Assembly: GCF_016427605.1 (NCBI RefSeq)
Contig: NZ_JAELXQ010000002.1
Location: forward strand, 1-64,000
DNA length: 64,000 nt
Source: Ochrobactrum sp. Q0168
Lineage (GTDB): Bacteria > Pseudomonadota > Alphaproteobacteria > Rhizobiales > Rhizobiaceae
Direction: 5' to 3'
The notes under the pieces are model-generated. The model did no database searches and had not been told where the DNA came from. It saw only the letters and a program-made list of their open reading frames with translations. The position numbers and the translations under genes were made by a program. Within the stretch, counting starts at the first letter, position 1; each line of letters begins with the position of its first letter. Positions 56,928 to 64,000 of the stretch are shown piece by piece.

Positions 56928-57587
56928 GATTAACTCCTGACCTCACAAACGTGCCAACTAACCCAATCCCGCTGCCTGCCAAAAGTCAGCCCCCACTCAG
57001 GAATGAAAATCAGGTCGGAATTTTGGTAGTGTCGATTTGGATAATTGCACAGATAAATGCTTTTTACTATCTTTTTTAAATTAGTTAAATTCGGCCCTTA
57101 AATCTGGATAGAATAAGCAAAAGGCGTAAATTGACGTAAATTTTGTATTTTTCCTAACGAAACGCAAATAGAGAAGCTGATCGAACGTATAAAACAAATT
57201 ACAGTTAAATTGGCTGAACCGCTAAGACAAGACTGGCGGAAATGAGGTCGCCAATGTGAAACTCAATCACAGTGTCGAAGAATTCGTGGCGCGGATTCGT
57301 GAAAGCTGAAAAAGCGATTGGCAGAGCGACAACGGCAAAATAAAAAGCCACAAAACTTTTAGAGAACGTCTCAAGGACGAAGCCGCCGGAACACGACCGG
57401 TTCATGAACCCCTAAGGCAGTCGCAAACCCTCCCTCGTTGTTTATGCAATCACCTTATCTGCGCCAACGAAAAAGTCAGGCCGCAACAATGGAAACAATT
57501 CAACAGTTGAGATCGACACCGGACGATTGACTCTCCTCCTCATATGCCTCAGAAATAAGAACAAACCATGAACATTTGGAGAGTGTG
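56928..57587. other. Gene-poor stretch upstream of traA, right edge of the island
   Basis: This 660-bp AT-rich stretch should include the traA promoter; a Ti-type oriT would be expected here, but I find no recognisable nic site. A 66-codon minus frame (57205-57405) with one hydrophobic helix and a possible AGGGG ribosome-binding site is a weak candidate gene. The direct repeat copy is at 57436-57500. Confidence 0.45.
57436..57500 (+). repeat. Imperfect direct repeat at right edge of the accessory island
   Basis: Blocks CGTTGTTTATGCAATC, GCCAACGAAAAAG and GGCCGCAACAATGGAA match the left copy at 37530-37596 in order and spacing (about 40 of 45 bases in the three blocks). It lies about 90 bp upstream of the VOC gene. 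Confidence 0.5.
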
Positions 57588-57932
57588 ATGCGCATCACTG
57601 GCAAACTCGATTATCTGGAAATGCCCGCAGCCAATGGCTCGCTCGACGCAACAAAAAGCTTTTATGCGCGAGCATTCGGATGGTCGTTCATCGATTACGG
57701 TCCCACTTATTCCGCCTATTCCGAAGGGCTGGACGGCGGCTTTGACGCCGACCCACAAGCGACAACGAAGCCGCTGCCCGTGCTTTATGCGCTGAGACTC
57801 GAAACCGCGCTTCAAGCCGTGACCGAAGCTGGCGGCACCATCGTCAAGCCGATCTTTGCATTTCCGGGCGGACGCCGCTTTCATTTCACCGATCCGGCGG
57901 GTAATGAACTCGCAGTCTGGAGTGAAAATTAG
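57588..57932 (+). CDS. VOC family protein (glyoxalase/bleomycin-resistance fold)
   Basis: A 114-residue single VOC domain. KLDYLEMPAANGSLDATKSFYARAFGWSF opens the fold and FPGGRRFHFTDPAGNELAVWSE closes it, with the metal-side Glu near the end. Members bind a divalent metal and small electrophiles or act as binding proteins; the substrate is not evident. The ATG at 57588 has GGAGAG upstream; the frame opens earlier at a TTG at 57576. It is 8 bp upstream of the next small gene. Confidence 0.88.
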   Translation: MRITGKLDYLEMPAANGSLDATKSFYARAFGWSFIDYGPTYSAYSEGLDGGFDADPQATTKPLPVLYALRLETALQAVTEAGGTIVKPIFAFPGGRRFHFTDPAGNELAVWSEN

Positions 57933-57940
57933 AGCAGCCC

Positions 57941-58141
57941 ATGTCCACGTCCTTGTCAGCCCTCGAATCCGCAGCGCGATACTTGTCCCAGTCTGACAAG
58001 GATCGATTCTTCCGGATCAAACGCGAGATGGAAGCCACAGGGGCTTCCAAAAAGAGCATCGAAGACCGCCTTCACGCCTTCATCTGGGAAGTTATCGAAT
58101 CCGATGACGACGATGAGGATGAAGATGGGGAAGAAGAATAG
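57941..58141 (+). CDS. Small protein with acidic C-terminus
   Basis: A 66-residue protein: a helical body (SALESAARYLSQSDKDRFFRI and on to KKSIEDRLHAFIWEVIE) followed by a run of 14 mostly Asp/Glu residues. I do not recognise a named family. It is probably co-transcribed with the VOC gene. The acidic tail suggests a protein- or nucleic-acid-mimicking interaction, which is inference. It is convergent with smc. Confidence 0.65.
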   Translation: MSTSLSALESAARYLSQSDKDRFFRIKREMEATGASKKSIEDRLHAFIWEVIESDDDDEDEDGEEE

Positions 58142-58175
58142 ACGTCGGACTTATCCCGAAAAATGCAAAGCGTGA

Positions 58176-61100
58176 TCAGCTTGCTTCGCGCAGGCGTTCC
58201 GCCGTCTGCAGATCAACCGAAACAAGCTGGCTGACGCCCTGCTCGCCCATGGTGACGCCGAACAGGCGGTTCATGCGCGCCATGGTGATCGGGTTATGCG
58301 TGATGACCACGAAACGCGTTTCGGTCGAAGCCGCCATCTCGTCCATCAGATTGCAATAGCGCTCGACATTATGGTCGTCGAGCGGCGCGTCCACTTCGTC
58401 CAGCACGCAGATCGGCGCCGGATTGGTGAGGAACACCGCGAAGATCAGCGCCATGGCCGTCAGCGCCTGCTCGCCGCCTGAAAGCAGCGTCATGGTCTGC
58501 GGCTTCTTGCCGGGCGGGCGGGCAAGAATTTCAAGCCCGGCTTCCAGCGGGTCGTCGCTTTCGATCAGTTGCAGTTCCGCCGTACCACCACCGAACAGAT
58601 GCGTGAACAGGCGCTGGAACTGCACATTCACCACCTCGAAGGCGGCCAGCAGACGCTCACGCCCTTCGCGGTTCAGGCTCTGGATCGCCTGTCGCAGCTT
58701 CTTGATCGCCTCGATAACATCCTCGCGCTCGGACACAATCGCATCGAGACGATCCGAAAGCTCCTGGCTTTCTTCTTCGGCGCGCAGGTTCACTGCGCCA
58801 AGCCGCTCGCGCTCTATCTTGAGCCGCTCCAGCTGGCGTTCCAGCTGATCGGGGTCGGGAATCGGATCGTCGGCCTTCAGCCCGGTATGGCGAATGGCTT
58901 CTTGCGGCGCACAGTTCAGCGCCTCGACGATGCGGGCCTCCGCATCCTTGCGCCGCTCTTCTGCGGCGGCAAGGCGCTCTTCGGCGCGGGCGCGCTGCTC
59001 GCGGCTTGATGCCAGATGCTGAATGGCAAGGGTCGCAGCCTTGTCGAGTTCAGCTTGCGCGGTTTCAGCCGCAGCCAGAAGGTCGGCGGCTTCTTTACGG
59101 CGATCATCCGCCAGCGAAAGCTCGTTCAGGAGCGCCCGGCGACGTGCTTCAATCTCGTCAGGCGCTTCGGCCAGACCTTCCGCCTCGTCCGCCGTCTCCG
59201 CGCGGCGATCGTTTAGCGACGCAATCTGCCGCTCGGCATTTTCCGCGCGCGAAATCCAGTTGCGCCGTTCCAGCGCAATCATATCCAGACGACGCAACCG
59301 CGCTTCGGCCTCACGACGCAGCCCTTCATAAGCGGCGCGCGCTTCGGCCAGCGCCGTGCGGTCGGACAAAACTTCGCTCGTCAGCGCCGCAAGGCGTTGC
59401 GCAATGGCGTCCAGATCTGGCATCTCACTGAGCCGGTCTTCGGCTTCCGCAACGCGAATCTGCGCTTCTTCCAGATTTTCTTCCAGCCGCACCCTGGATT
59501 CATCCAGCGCCGAACGGCGGGTTGCAAGCTGTCCTGCTGCACGCTCGGCGACCGCCAGCGCTTCACGCGCCTCGTCCAGCTTGCGCTGATTGGTCCGCCA
59601 CTGGTCGCGGGCGACACGCTCATGCTCGACAGCTTCGCGCACCGAGGCTTCGGCGCGATATACGGCCTGTTCGGCCTCCTCGACTTGTCTGCGGGCTGCG
59701 ACCGCTTCCTGTTCCAGCTCGCTCAAGCGGTTTTTCTGGGCCAGACGCTGTGCAGCCGGGGTCGGCGCGTCGGCGCTTGCCGTATAGCCATCCCAGCGCC
59801 ACAGCGCACCGGCCTTGCTCACCAGTCGCTGGCCAGGACGCAAAAGCGCCTGCAAACGCTGACCGTCGCCGTCCGACACGACACCGACCTGCGCCAGTCT
59901 GCGGCGCAGCTGCTGCGGCCCATCGACCAGCCGGTCGAGCGGCGTTGCCCCTTGCGGTAAGGCCGGATCGGCTTCCGGGGCCGGATTATAGGCCCAGTAG
60001 ACAGGCGCATTCTCATCGCTTGCCGCGTCGAGGTCTTCCCCCAGCGCCGCGCCAAGCGCGATTTCATAGCCCTTTTCGACGCGCAGCTCTTCCACCACCG
60101 GCGGAAACTGGCCGGTCTCGCCCGCATTTAGAATGCGCGCCAGCGTCTGCGCTTCGGTCTCGATCCGGTTGAGTTCGGTGCGCGCCTCGTTCAATGGCTG
60201 GCGGCTTGCCGCTTCCACTTCGCGCGCGCCCGCGACGAGCTCTTCCGCCGCAACGACCGCTTCTTCCGCCGCAGCAAGCGCATCCGCGCAAGCATCGACC
60301 ACGATGCGCTTTTCAGCTGGATCGAACAGACCGCCGATCTGCTCGACGACAGATGCAATATCGCGCTCGATAGCGTCCATCTGCACGGCAAGGCGGTCGC
60401 GACGATCCTGAGTTTCCTTCAAGGCGCGCTCAATCTGCGCCCGTTCGGCAGTCGCTTCCGCGCGTTCGGCGGTCATCCGCGCCAGCGCGCTTTCGCTGTC
60501 GGTCAAGCGAATTTCCGCTTCCTCGAACAGCGCGCGTAATTCCTCATCGCGCTCGCCGGATGCGTCGTTGGAAGCGAGCAGTTCCTGTTCTTCTTCTTCC
60601 AGCTTTGCCAGAATATCGGCGTTTTCTCGCACCATCTGCTCTTCACGAGCGATGTCGGCGGTCAGCTGTTCCAGCCGTTTCATCAGCTCGGCGCGGCGGG
60701 CGCGAATACGTCCGTCCTCTTCGTCGAGCTGGGTGCGGGCAATCGAAAGGCGCTGCAAGGCGGCGGCGGCCCTGGCTTCCGCCTCGCGCAGTTCCGGCAG
60801 CTTCTGCGCGCCCACCGCCTGATCACGCGCCGCATTCATCTGCGCCTGCGCCATGTTGCCCACGGTCGCGGTCGCAGCCGACAAGGCGCTTTGCGCCTCC
60901 GCTTCCTGCGTCTTGGCCTGGCTCCAGCGCAGATGCAGCAAGGCGGCTTCGGCACGGCGAATATCGGCGGAAAGCGCCTTGAACCGGTTCGCCTGCCGGG
61001 CCTGACGCTTCAGGCTTTCAATCTGGCTGCCCAGTTCGCCCACCACGTCGTCCAGACGGTCGAGATTGCCCTCGGCAGCGCGCAGGCGCAGCTCGGCTTC

Positions 61101-61634
61101 ATGGCGGCGCGTATGCAGGCCGGAAATGCCGGCCGCTTCTTCCAGAAGCGCGCGGCGCGCCTGCGGCTTCGCTTGAATAAGTTCGCCGATGCGCCCTTGC
61201 CCGACCATGGACGGCGAACGCGCGCCGGTCGACTGATCGGCAAAGAGCAGCTGCACATCCTTGGCGCGGGCCTCCTTGCCATTGATGCGATAGACGGAGC
61301 CCGCCTCACGCTCGATACGGCGCGACACCTGCAACTCATCGGCATCATTATAGCTGGCCGGAGCCGTGCGGTCGGAATTATCGAGGAAAAGCGTCACTTC
61401 CGCCGTGTTGCGCGCCGGGCGCGTGGCGGAACCGGAGAAAATGACATCATCCATACCGGAAGCGCGCATGTTCTTGTATGAGTTTTCACCCATCACCCAG
61501 CGCAGGGCTTCAACGAGATTGGATTTGCCGCAGCCATTTGGCCCGACCACGCCCGTCAGCCCGCCTTCGATCACGAACTCCATGGGTTCGACGAAGGACT
61601 TGAAACCGACAAGGCGCAGTTTGGAGAAGCGCAT
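58176..61634 (-). CDS. smc: Chromosome segregation protein SMC
   Basis: A 1,152-residue SMC ATPase. The N-terminal head has Walker A VVGPNGCGKSNLVEALRW at 29-46; long coiled coils follow (about 165-470 and 630-960); a hinge lies near 490-600, and the C-terminal head has the signature LLSGGEQALTAMALIFAVF and Walker B-type PICVLDEVDAPLDD. It binds and organises newly replicated DNA with ScpA/ScpB. I use the ATG at 61634; the frame opens at a TTG at 61640. It is followed on the same strand by no other gene; dsbA-like is upstream. Confidence 0.97.
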   Translation of the reverse strand: MRFSKLRLVGFKSFVEPMEFVIEGGLTGVVGPNGCGKSNLVEALRWVMGENSYKNMRASGMDDVIFSGSATRPARNTAEVTLFLDNSDRTAPASYNDADELQVSRRIEREAGSVYRINGKEARAKDVQLLFADQSTGARSPSMVGQGRIGELIQAKPQARRALLEEAAGISGLHTRRHEAELRLRAAEGNLDRLDDVVGELGSQIESLKRQARQANRFKALSADIRRAEAALLHLRWSQAKTQEAEAQSALSAATATVGNMAQAQMNAARDQAVGAQKLPELREAEARAAAALQRLSIARTQLDEEDGRIRARRAELMKRLEQLTADIAREEQMVRENADILAKLEEEEQELLASNDASGERDEELRALFEEAEIRLTDSESALARMTAERAEATAERAQIERALKETQDRRDRLAVQMDAIERDIASVVEQIGGLFDPAEKRIVVDACADALAAAEEAVVAAEELVAGAREVEAASRQPLNEARTELNRIETEAQTLARILNAGETGQFPPVVEELRVEKGYEIALGAALGEDLDAASDENAPVYWAYNPAPEADPALPQGATPLDRLVDGPQQLRRRLAQVGVVSDGDGQRLQALLRPGQRLVSKAGALWRWDGYTASADAPTPAAQRLAQKNRLSELEQEAVAARRQVEEAEQAVYRAEASVREAVEHERVARDQWRTNQRKLDEAREALAVAERAAGQLATRRSALDESRVRLEENLEEAQIRVAEAEDRLSEMPDLDAIAQRLAALTSEVLSDRTALAEARAAYEGLRREAEARLRRLDMIALERRNWISRAENAERQIASLNDRRAETADEAEGLAEAPDEIEARRRALLNELSLADDRRKEAADLLAAAETAQAELDKAATLAIQHLASSREQRARAEERLAAAEERRKDAEARIVEALNCAPQEAIRHTGLKADDPIPDPDQLERQLERLKIERERLGAVNLRAEEESQELSDRLDAIVSEREDVIEAIKKLRQAIQSLNREGRERLLAAFEVVNVQFQRLFTHLFGGGTAELQLIESDDPLEAGLEILARPPGKKPQTMTLLSGGEQALTAMALIFAVFLTNPAPICVLDEVDAPLDDHNVERYCNLMDEMAASTETRFVVITHNPITMARMNRLFGVTMGEQGVSQLVSVDLQTAERLREAS

Positions 61635-61721
61635 CAGCAAGCGCCCCCAGCTTTATCGCCCATTCCACAAACGGCAAAAGCGGACGCAGAGATGCGTCCG
61701 CTTTTCATCCAGAAAAACGGC

Positions 61722-62396
61722 TTAGAGAAGCTTGTCGATGATTGCCGACATTTCGTCAACCGAAAGGGCTCCAGCGTATTTTTGTCCGTTAATGAAGAAG
61801 GTCGGCGTCGCATTGACTCCAAAATCCTTCGATCCACGCTCCATCGTTGCTCTCACATCATCGAGAACTTGCTGGTTCGTCAAGCAAGCCTTGAAGGACT
61901 CCTGTGTAAAACCGGCAAGTTTTGCGATTTGCAGCAGGGCAGCTTCGCCGTCTTGAGCGGTTGCCCACTGTTGCTGCTGCTTGAAGAACACGTCGACCAT
62001 CGGGAAATAACGATCTTCCGGGGCGCAGCGCGCCAGCATGAAGGCGGCGGTTGCGCGCGGATCGAACGGGAATTCGCGGAAGATCAGCCGCGCCTTGCCG
62101 CTATCGATATATTTTTCCTTGATTTTCGGGAAAGTATTGATCGTGAAATCCGCGCAATGCGGGCAGGTCAGCGATGCATATTCGACGATCGTAACCGGCG
62201 CATCGGCCTTGCCGTAGACCATATCCTTGAGCTTGCCCGGTTCGGCAATCTTGGCCGCATCGACGGTGCCTTCCGGGGCGCGATCTTGCGCCAGAGCGCC
62301 CGTTACCGAGGCGCCTGCAAAAGCCAGTCCGGCAGCAGCCGATCCGGCGAGAGAAATGACGTGTCTGCGATTAAGCACTGCAGGCATACGAATCAT
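61722..62396 (-). CDS. DsbA family thioredoxin-fold protein
   Basis: A 224-residue secreted thiol-disulfide protein. The N-terminus NRRHVISLAGSAAAGLAFAGA has a twin Arg and a hydrophobic core, so export by Tat or Sec is likely, with cleavage near ALA-Q (residue 36-37). YASLTCPHCADF holds the Cys78-x-x-Cys81 active site; ATPTFFINGQKY carries the cis-Pro loop. It resembles the DsbA/DsbG-like thioredoxin-4 group of alphaproteobacteria. I take the ATG at 62396, with AGGA upstream; the frame opens at 62411. It lies 87 bp upstream of smc. Confidence 0.92.
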   Translation of the reverse strand: MIRMPAVLNRRHVISLAGSAAAGLAFAGASVTGALAQDRAPEGTVDAAKIAEPGKLKDMVYGKADAPVTIVEYASLTCPHCADFTINTFPKIKEKYIDSGKARLIFREFPFDPRATAAFMLARCAPEDRYFPMVDVFFKQQQQWATAQDGEAALLQIAKLAGFTQESFKACLTNQQVLDDVRATMERGSKDFGVNATPTFFINGQKYAGALSVDEMSAIIDKLL

Positions 62397-62641
62397 CCAG
62401 TCCTGTTTCATTCGGTTGTTTCGATCTACAATCTAAGGCGGCAGACAGATATGCGCCAGCCCCGCATCGTTCACATGAAAGTCAGCTTACCGCCAGTATT
62501 GTTTCCATATTCAGAACGACGAGCCCAGTTCTTGCTTCAACTCGCTGCAAACTGACCAAGGCTTGCATCAAATTTATGGCAGCTTGTAACGCAATTCAGT
62601 GCTTTTGCAATTGCCGGATGTTTCTCACAACGCATTGCATT

Positions 62642-63160
62642 CTAATCGCTCTTTTTCCCCGTAGCGCGCTTTTCCGCCAGAATATTCTTGCCGAGCCGCG
62701 CAAGTGCTGCCCGCAAGGCGTCGTCCTCGATACCGTCCGTCGCCTTGTCGATCCGCCGTTCTTCGGAGGGCGCCAGCGGAGCGAGCCGTTTGACCCGCCG
62801 TTTGGTCGGCAGCATGGGCGGCTTTTGCTCAATGCGAATGCGCCCGATGGCCGAAAAGCCAAGAAAGCCGTTGACTCGGCTGATGATCTCTCCGGTCTCG
62901 TGCTGGATCTGCAAGGCGGCAAAGCCTTCGCAGGCGATGATCAGCGTGGCGGGTTTGAACGGGTCGTCTTCGTGCAGACGGCGCGGCCAGAGAATGCGCA
63001 ACGGACGCGATGTTGCACCAATGGCTGGGCCGACGATATCTTCCCAGGATTGCAGCAGCGAGAGATTGATGCCCGCACGTTTCTGAAGCATCGGGTCCAT
63101 CAGCCCCGATGTCATATCCGCCAGCGGTCTAAATCCGCGTTTTGATTTTGGCTCGCTCAT
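62642..63160 (-). CDS. DUF721 domain protein (DciA-like)
   Basis: A 172-residue protein with a DUF721 pattern: GLMDPMLQKRAGINLSLLQSWEDIVGPAIGATSRP, and CEGFAALQIQHETGEIISRVNGFLG. DciA, in the same domain family, loads the replicative helicase in bacteria without DnaC; not all DUF721 proteins do this. The C-terminus is basic. Its start overlaps the stop of the upstream epimerase by four bases. Confidence 0.85.
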   Translation of the reverse strand: MSEPKSKRGFRPLADMTSGLMDPMLQKRAGINLSLLQSWEDIVGPAIGATSRPLRILWPRRLHEDDPFKPATLIIACEGFAALQIQHETGEIISRVNGFLGFSAIGRIRIEQKPPMLPTKRRVKRLAPLAPSEERRIDKATDGIEDDALRAALARLGKNILAEKRATGKKSD

Positions 63161-64000
63161 CGCGCTCCATTATAGCCGCGAAACCACTCCACAAACAAAG
63201 GAATACCTTCATCGAGCGTGGTCTTGGGGCTGAAACCCAGATCGCGGGCGGCAAGCGTGATATCCGCATAGGTGCGCGGAACGTCTGCGGCAGGCATCGG
63301 CTCCAGCTTGCGGATCGCTTCTCTACCCGTCGCCTTTTCGATGGCCGCAATGAAATCATTGAGCATGACCGGGCGGTTGTTGCCGAGATTATAGACCGGC
63401 GCGGTTTCCTCCGGCTTTTCCAGAATGCGCTTCACCGCGCCGACCACGCCGCTGACGATATCGTCCACAAACGTGAAATCGCGCTGCATCTCGCCATTAT
63501 TGAAAACGCGGATGGGCTCGCCTTTCAAGATCGCCGAAGTGAAAAGCCACGGCGCCATATCCGGCCGCCCGAAGGGACCATAAACCGTGAAAAAGCGCAG
63601 GCCCGTCGAATGCAGCTTGTGCACATGGCTATAGGAAAAAGCCAGGAGTTCACCAGAGCGCTTCGTCGCCGCATAAACCGAAACCGGATGATTGACCGGA
63701 TCGCTTTCCGAAAAAGGAATTTTCTCGTTGGCACCATAAACCGACGATGAGCTGGCATAGACCACGGGCGGACGCTTTTCGAGCTTCAGCGCGGTTTCGA
63801 AAATATTGACCTGCCCCATGACATTGGCCGAAACATAGGCGGCCGGGTTTTCGATAGAATAACGCACGCCTGCCTGCGCGGCCAGATGCACGATCACATC
63901 GGCATCCCTGTCCGCGCCGATGGCAGCTTCGATCGCTGCCGCGTCGGCAATATCGGCTTTGGCAAAACGAAAGCCGTCGCGTGCATGGAGGTTCGCGAGC
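63157..64000 (-). CDS. NAD-dependent UDP-sugar epimerase, 5' end outside window
   Basis: The reading frame continues past the right edge; 281 codons are inside. AAQAGVRYSIENPAAYVSANVMGQVNIFE, VYASSSSVYGANEKIPFSE and SVYAATKRSGELLAFSY (Tyr-x-x-x-Lys) with LRFFTVYGPFGRPDMA are typical of UDP-glucuronate 4-epimerases, which feed surface polysaccharide. The N-terminal Rossmann motif is not in view. It overlaps the DUF721 gene by four bases. Confidence 0.9.
   Translation of the reverse strand, partial: LANLHARDGFRFAKADIADAAAIEAAIGADRDADVIVHLAAQAGVRYSIENPAAYVSANVMGQVNIFETALKLEKRPPVVYASSSSVYGANEKIPFSESDPVNHPVSVYAATKRSGELLAFSYSHVHKLHSTGLRFFTVYGPFGRPDMAPWLFTSAILKGEPIRVFNNGEMQRDFTFVDDIVSGVVGAVKRILEKPEETAPVYNLGNNRPVMLNDFIAAIEKATGREAIRKLEPMPAADVPRTYADITLAARDLGFSPKTTLDEGIPLFVEWFRGYNGAR

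Noticed and set aside
57205-57405. A 66-codon minus frame with one hydrophobic helix upstream of traA
   Set aside because: A possible AGGGG site precedes it, but there is no other support, so it is mentioned only as a weak candidate.
56928-57435. Possible oriT upstream of traA
   Set aside because: A Ti-type oriT would be expected here, but I could not find a recognisable nic site or inverted repeat.

Overview
The window looks like a chromosomal segment of an alphaproteobacterium of the Brucella/Ochrobactrum group. This rests on recalled gene content and order: a wbkF/wbkD-like pair, allA-uraH, a NodB-type deacetylase next to ppdK, smc-dsbA-DUF721, and a palindromic element resembling Brucella Bru-RS repeats. 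The presence of dTDP-rhamnose genes, with no perosamine genes in view, fits an Ochrobactrum-type O-antigen better than a classical smooth Brucella one. No database search was possible.

Layout. (1) 1-125 is the start of glmS. (2) 353-25000 is a surface-polysaccharide locus: a tightly overlapping rmlACBD operon, a GT2 gene, a gtrA/gtrB/gtr-type serotype-modification trio, an intact-ended IS66 element with a broken tnpC, several unusually large multidomain methyltransferase/glycosyltransferase proteins, a sugar epimerase, and a Wzm/Wzt export pair. By eye, much of it is more AT-rich than the flanks. (3) 25347-37454 is core-like chromosome: tRNA-Gln, wbkF-like and wbkD-like genes (initiation of O-chain synthesis), a DUF2793 gene, allA-uraH (purine catabolism), a Bru-RS-like palindrome, an MBL hydrolase, DUF1499, a deacetylase and ppdK. 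(4) About 37.5-57.5 kb is an accessory island bounded by an imperfect direct repeat of about 66 bp. It holds a PLP/ThDP metabolic cluster with its own ABC importer, GntR regulator and two winged-helix regulators with degenerate receiver domains, then a fused nucleotidyltransferase-HEPN protein and a lone frameshifted conjugative relaxase gene, traA. (5) 57588-64000 is core again: VOC protein, small acidic protein, smc, dsbA-like, DUF721 and a truncated UDP-sugar epimerase.

How the genes work together. RmlABCD supply dTDP-L-rhamnose. WbkF/WbkD-like proteins would make and load the first sugar on undecaprenyl phosphate. The large glycosyltransferases would extend and methylate the chain, Wzm/Wzt would export it, and the Gtr trio could decorate it in the periplasm. 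In the island, the ABC importer would take up a small cationic or carboxylated compound under GntR control. The class-III aminotransferase, ThDP enzyme and SDR, translationally coupled, would process it. The alpha-oxoamine synthase and the paired pseudo-receiver regulators that bracket the cluster are the least explained part of the window and the best candidate for an undescribed system.
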